Positions 62,165 through 64,000 of a DNA stretch of 64,000 nucleotides are shown here, in pieces. Under the pieces are notes generated by a model. The model ran no database searches and was not told the DNA's origin. It saw only the letters and a list, made by a program, of their open reading frames with translations. Origin of the DNA: Tissierellia bacterium (lineage in GTDB: Bacteria > Bacillota > Clostridia > Tissierellales > Tepidimicrobiaceae); contig JAAYEM010000012.1 of NCBI GenBank assembly GCA_012728725.1, forward strand, positions 45,760 through 109,759, read 5' to 3'. The position numbers and the translations under genes were made by a program. Every line of letters starts with the position of its first letter. The first letter of the stretch is position 1.

Positions 62165-63513
62165 AAACCATATTGATTACAGCCCCATCCAGCAATACGG
62201 GAAAAACCCTAATCACCCTAGGATTAATTAGGGCATTAAAAAATAGGAGACTAGATGTATCCCCCTTTAAAACTGGACCAGATTTTATAGATACCAAGTA
62301 TTTAGAATTAGCTGGGGGAAAAAGGGCAGGTAATTTGGACCTACATATGCTGGGAGAGGAAGGTATAAGGGCGGCCCTATCCATGAACCCAGGGGATTAT
62401 GGGGTGATAGAAGGGGCCATGGGATATTTTGATGGCATATACAATAGCTTTGAAAATTCCAGCTATGATATCTGCAAAAGGCTGGGAATCAACTCAATCC
62501 TTGTATACAGGCCCCAGGGAGAGATGTTTTCCGCCATCCCCAAAATAAAGGGTATGGTGGATTTCCCTAATTCCAATATTAAAGGGGTTATACTAAATAG
62601 AGTAAGAAGGGATATATACCTCCTATTAAAGGAAAAGATAGAAGAGTATGTAGAGATTAAGGTATTAGGCTATGTAGAGGAAGATAAGGATCTAGAGATA
62701 GATAGCAGGCATCTAGGCCTAATACAGCCTATGGAGAATAGAAATGGACAAATAATAATAGATAAAATAGCTAGCAAAATTGAGGAAACTGTAGATATAG
62801 ATGGGCTAATCCACATTATGAAGGATATAGTTGTAGAAGAATATCAATATCCCAAAAAGAGGAATATTAAAGTAGCCATAGCCTATGATGAGGCCTTTTC
62901 CTTTTATTATAATGAAAACCTACAGCTGTTGGAAAATACCTGCCAGGTGGAATACTTTTCCCCATTAAGGGATAGGGAAGTACCTAAATGTGACCTCCTA
63001 TACCTAGGAGGAGGGTATCCGGAACTATATAAAAAAGGGCTTTCCCAAAATACCACCATGTTAGATTCTATCAGAAATATGGCTGAAGCAGGTGGATATA
63101 TATATGGGGAAGGGGGAGGATTTATGTACCTGGTGGAGGATATAGAGGGATTCCCCATGGTGGGCATATTGAAGGGTAGAGCCAGTATGAAGGATAAGGT
63201 CCAAAGGTTTGGATATGTAAACATTCACTTGTTAAAGGACACCCTGTTGGGAAAAAGGGGAGACTGTTTAAGGGGCAAAGAATTCCGCCGCTCTAGTATA
63301 AAAATAGGGGACAGGGCCTCCTATGATATAAAAAAACCTAAAGGCAGCCTAAGCTGGCAGTGTGGATTTACCTATAAAAATGTACTAGCAGCTTATCCTC
63401 ATATTAACTTTTTAGGAAACATGAAGGCTTTCAATTATCTACTGGACAGGATTGAAAATAAGGATAAGGAGGAGAACCATGTATACAAAAAATCCAATGG
63501 AAATAGAGAATAG
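62161..63513 (+). CDS. cbiA: Cobyrinate a,c-diamide synthase with glutaminase Cys replaced by Gly
   Basis: This 450-residue CbiA amidates the a and c side chains of cobyrinate. The synthetase half has the P-loop ITAPSSNTGKTLITLG, FKTGPDFIDTKYLE and VIEGAMGYFDGI. The glutaminase half is present in fold (VAIAYDEAFSFYY, LLYLGGGYPELY, catalytic His414 in AAYPHINF). The nucleophile motif, normally of the type AECGG, reads YIYGEGGGFMYL, so residue 318 is Gly (codon GGG at 63112-63114) instead of Cys. Glutamine hydrolysis should be abolished and ammonia would be the nitrogen donor. The rest of the gene shows no decay. Confidence 0.92.
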   Translation: MKTILITAPSSNTGKTLITLGLIRALKNRRLDVSPFKTGPDFIDTKYLELAGGKRAGNLDLHMLGEEGIRAALSMNPGDYGVIEGAMGYFDGIYNSFENSSYDICKRLGINSILVYRPQGEMFSAIPKIKGMVDFPNSNIKGVILNRVRRDIYLLLKEKIEEYVEIKVLGYVEEDKDLEIDSRHLGLIQPMENRNGQIIIDKIASKIEETVDIDGLIHIMKDIVVEEYQYPKKRNIKVAIAYDEAFSFYYNENLQLLENTCQVEYFSPLRDREVPKCDLLYLGGGYPELYKKGLSQNTTMLDSIRNMAEAGGYIYGEGGGFMYLVEDIEGFPMVGILKGRASMKDKVQRFGYVNIHLLKDTLLGKRGDCLRGKEFRRSSIKIGDRASYDIKKPKGSLSWQCGFTYKNVLAAYPHINFLGNMKAFNYLLDRIENKDKEENHVYKKSNGNRE

Positions 63514-64000
63514 GAGTATGGATATTATAGAGGAGGCAATGGAGGATACAGCCTATAGCCAGAAGGAGAAGGTAATAGTGAAGAGGATGATCCATGCCAC
63601 AGGAGATTTTGAATATAGAAAAATAATAGACTTTAGAGGAGCTTTTGTAGAAAAGGCCTTAGACAGTATAGAGGAGGGAGGAGTTATATTTACCGATAGC
63701 AAGATGGCCTGTATGGGGATTAATAAAAGAGCCCTATCTAAGACCAAATGCAGTTTAAAATACTTTATCGATGATGAGAAAACTTATGCCCTGTCTAAAG
63801 AACTAAACACCACCCGGGCAGCAGCAGCTATTGAAATAGCTGTAGAGGAAGGTATAGATATGTTCGTGATAGGGAATGCCCCTACAGCCCTCTTTAGGCT
63901 ATTGGAACTGGTAAAGGAAGGGAAGGTTAAGCCTAGATTCATAGTGGGAGTTCCTGTAGGCTTTGTAGGAGCAGCTGAGTCTAAAGAGCTTTTAAGGGAA
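63479..64000 (+). CDS. cbiC: Precorrin-8X/cobalt-precorrin-8 methylmutase, 3' end beyond window
   Basis: The frame runs from an ATG with an AAGGAGGAG site to the window edge (174 codons so far; the family has about 210). It moves the C11 methyl group to C12 to form cobyrinic acid or its cobalt form. The catalytic His is in VKRMIHATGDFEY, followed by ALDSIEEGGVIFTDSKMACMGIN, TTRAAAAIEIAVEEG, FVIGNAPTALFRL and RFIVGVPVGFVGAAESKE. It overlaps cbiA by 35 bases, so the de novo pathway genes probably continue beyond the window. Confidence 0.93.
   Translation, partial: MYTKNPMEIENRSMDIIEEAMEDTAYSQKEKVIVKRMIHATGDFEYRKIIDFRGAFVEKALDSIEEGGVIFTDSKMACMGINKRALSKTKCSLKYFIDDEKTYALSKELNTTRAAAAIEIAVEEGIDMFVIGNAPTALFRLLELVKEGKVKPRFIVGVPVGFVGAAESKELLRE

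Noticed and set aside
63112..63114. Frameshift or decay as the cause of the missing Cys in cbiA
   Set aside because: The frame is intact on both sides, flanking motifs and the catalytic His are kept, and downstream genes overlap normally. A clean substitution fits better than decay.
1..64000. CRISPR arrays, tRNA or rRNA genes, prophage or transposase genes
   Set aside because: I saw no regularly spaced direct repeats, cloverleaf-like sequences, rRNA segments, integrases or transposases on either strand.

Overview
This is an AT-rich, low-GC Gram-positive type chromosome segment. Genes carry strong GGAGG-type ribosome binding sites, TTG and GTG starts are frequent, arginine is mostly AGA/AGG, and intrinsic terminators are compact. 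Lipoproteins with clostridial lipoboxes, a class II (B12-dependent) ribonucleotide reductase, an AddAB-type nuclease, GlpP and a long anaerobic-type cobalamin cluster all point to an anaerobic member of the Clostridia/Tissierellia. That placement is an inference from gene content, not from a marker gene.

Layout. 1-9.4 kb: tail of a DUF3221-like lipoprotein, free-methionine-sulfoxide reductase, a 440-bp nested inverted-repeat element, nrdJ, a solitary beta-class DNA methyltransferase, a DUF1292 protein, an M18 aminopeptidase, a Cof phosphatase, a TIGR01212-type radical SAM protein and a DUF1540 protein. 9.4-15.2 kb: two pseudouridine synthases, a hypothetical protein, an MltG-like membrane protein, a TGS-uridine kinase and glutaminase. 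15.2-28.8 kb: nagZ, a ROK kinase, addB-addA, an XRE/TPR regulator with two membrane proteins, an ABC exporter and a small Arg-rich protein. 29-33.6 kb: a polysaccharide deacetylase, then response regulator-histidine kinase-lipoprotein. 33.6-42 kb: glpP (minus strand), a complete Leloir set galK-galT-galE-galM, a SagB-type oxidoreductase, VanW, and an ATP-grasp ligase (minus). 42-47 kb, minus strand: GIY-YIG protein, a recX broken by an in-frame stop, two alpha/beta hydrolases and a surface D-aminoacylase-like protein. 47-52 kb: MATE exporter, a 50-residue protein, an anti-sigma/sigma pair, GNAT and EamA genes.

52-64 kb is a cobalamin island. A minus-strand unit with its own cobalamin riboswitch encodes CblT and CblS (alpha-ribazole uptake and phosphorylation). 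Divergent from it is cobU-cobS-cobC (nucleotide loop assembly). A second cobalamin riboswitch with terminator hairpins precedes btuF-btuC-btuD-cbiP-cbiB-cobD-cbiA-cbiC, which runs off the window. The island thus combines corrinoid import, salvage and de novo synthesis, and could supply the coenzyme that NrdJ at the other end needs.

The most unusual observation is in this island. The cobyric acid synthase (CbiP) lacks the whole glutaminase domain but keeps its synthetase domain and C-terminal tail. The cobyrinate a,c-diamide synthase (CbiA) keeps the glutaminase fold but has Gly where the catalytic Cys belongs. Together they suggest corrin amidation from free ammonia, or from ammonia supplied in trans, instead of glutamine. 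Other points worth a second look are the structured element at 1029-1468, the in-frame stop in recX, four-cysteine iron-sulfur-type motifs in both AddA and AddB, and two hairpins that bury ribosome binding sites.
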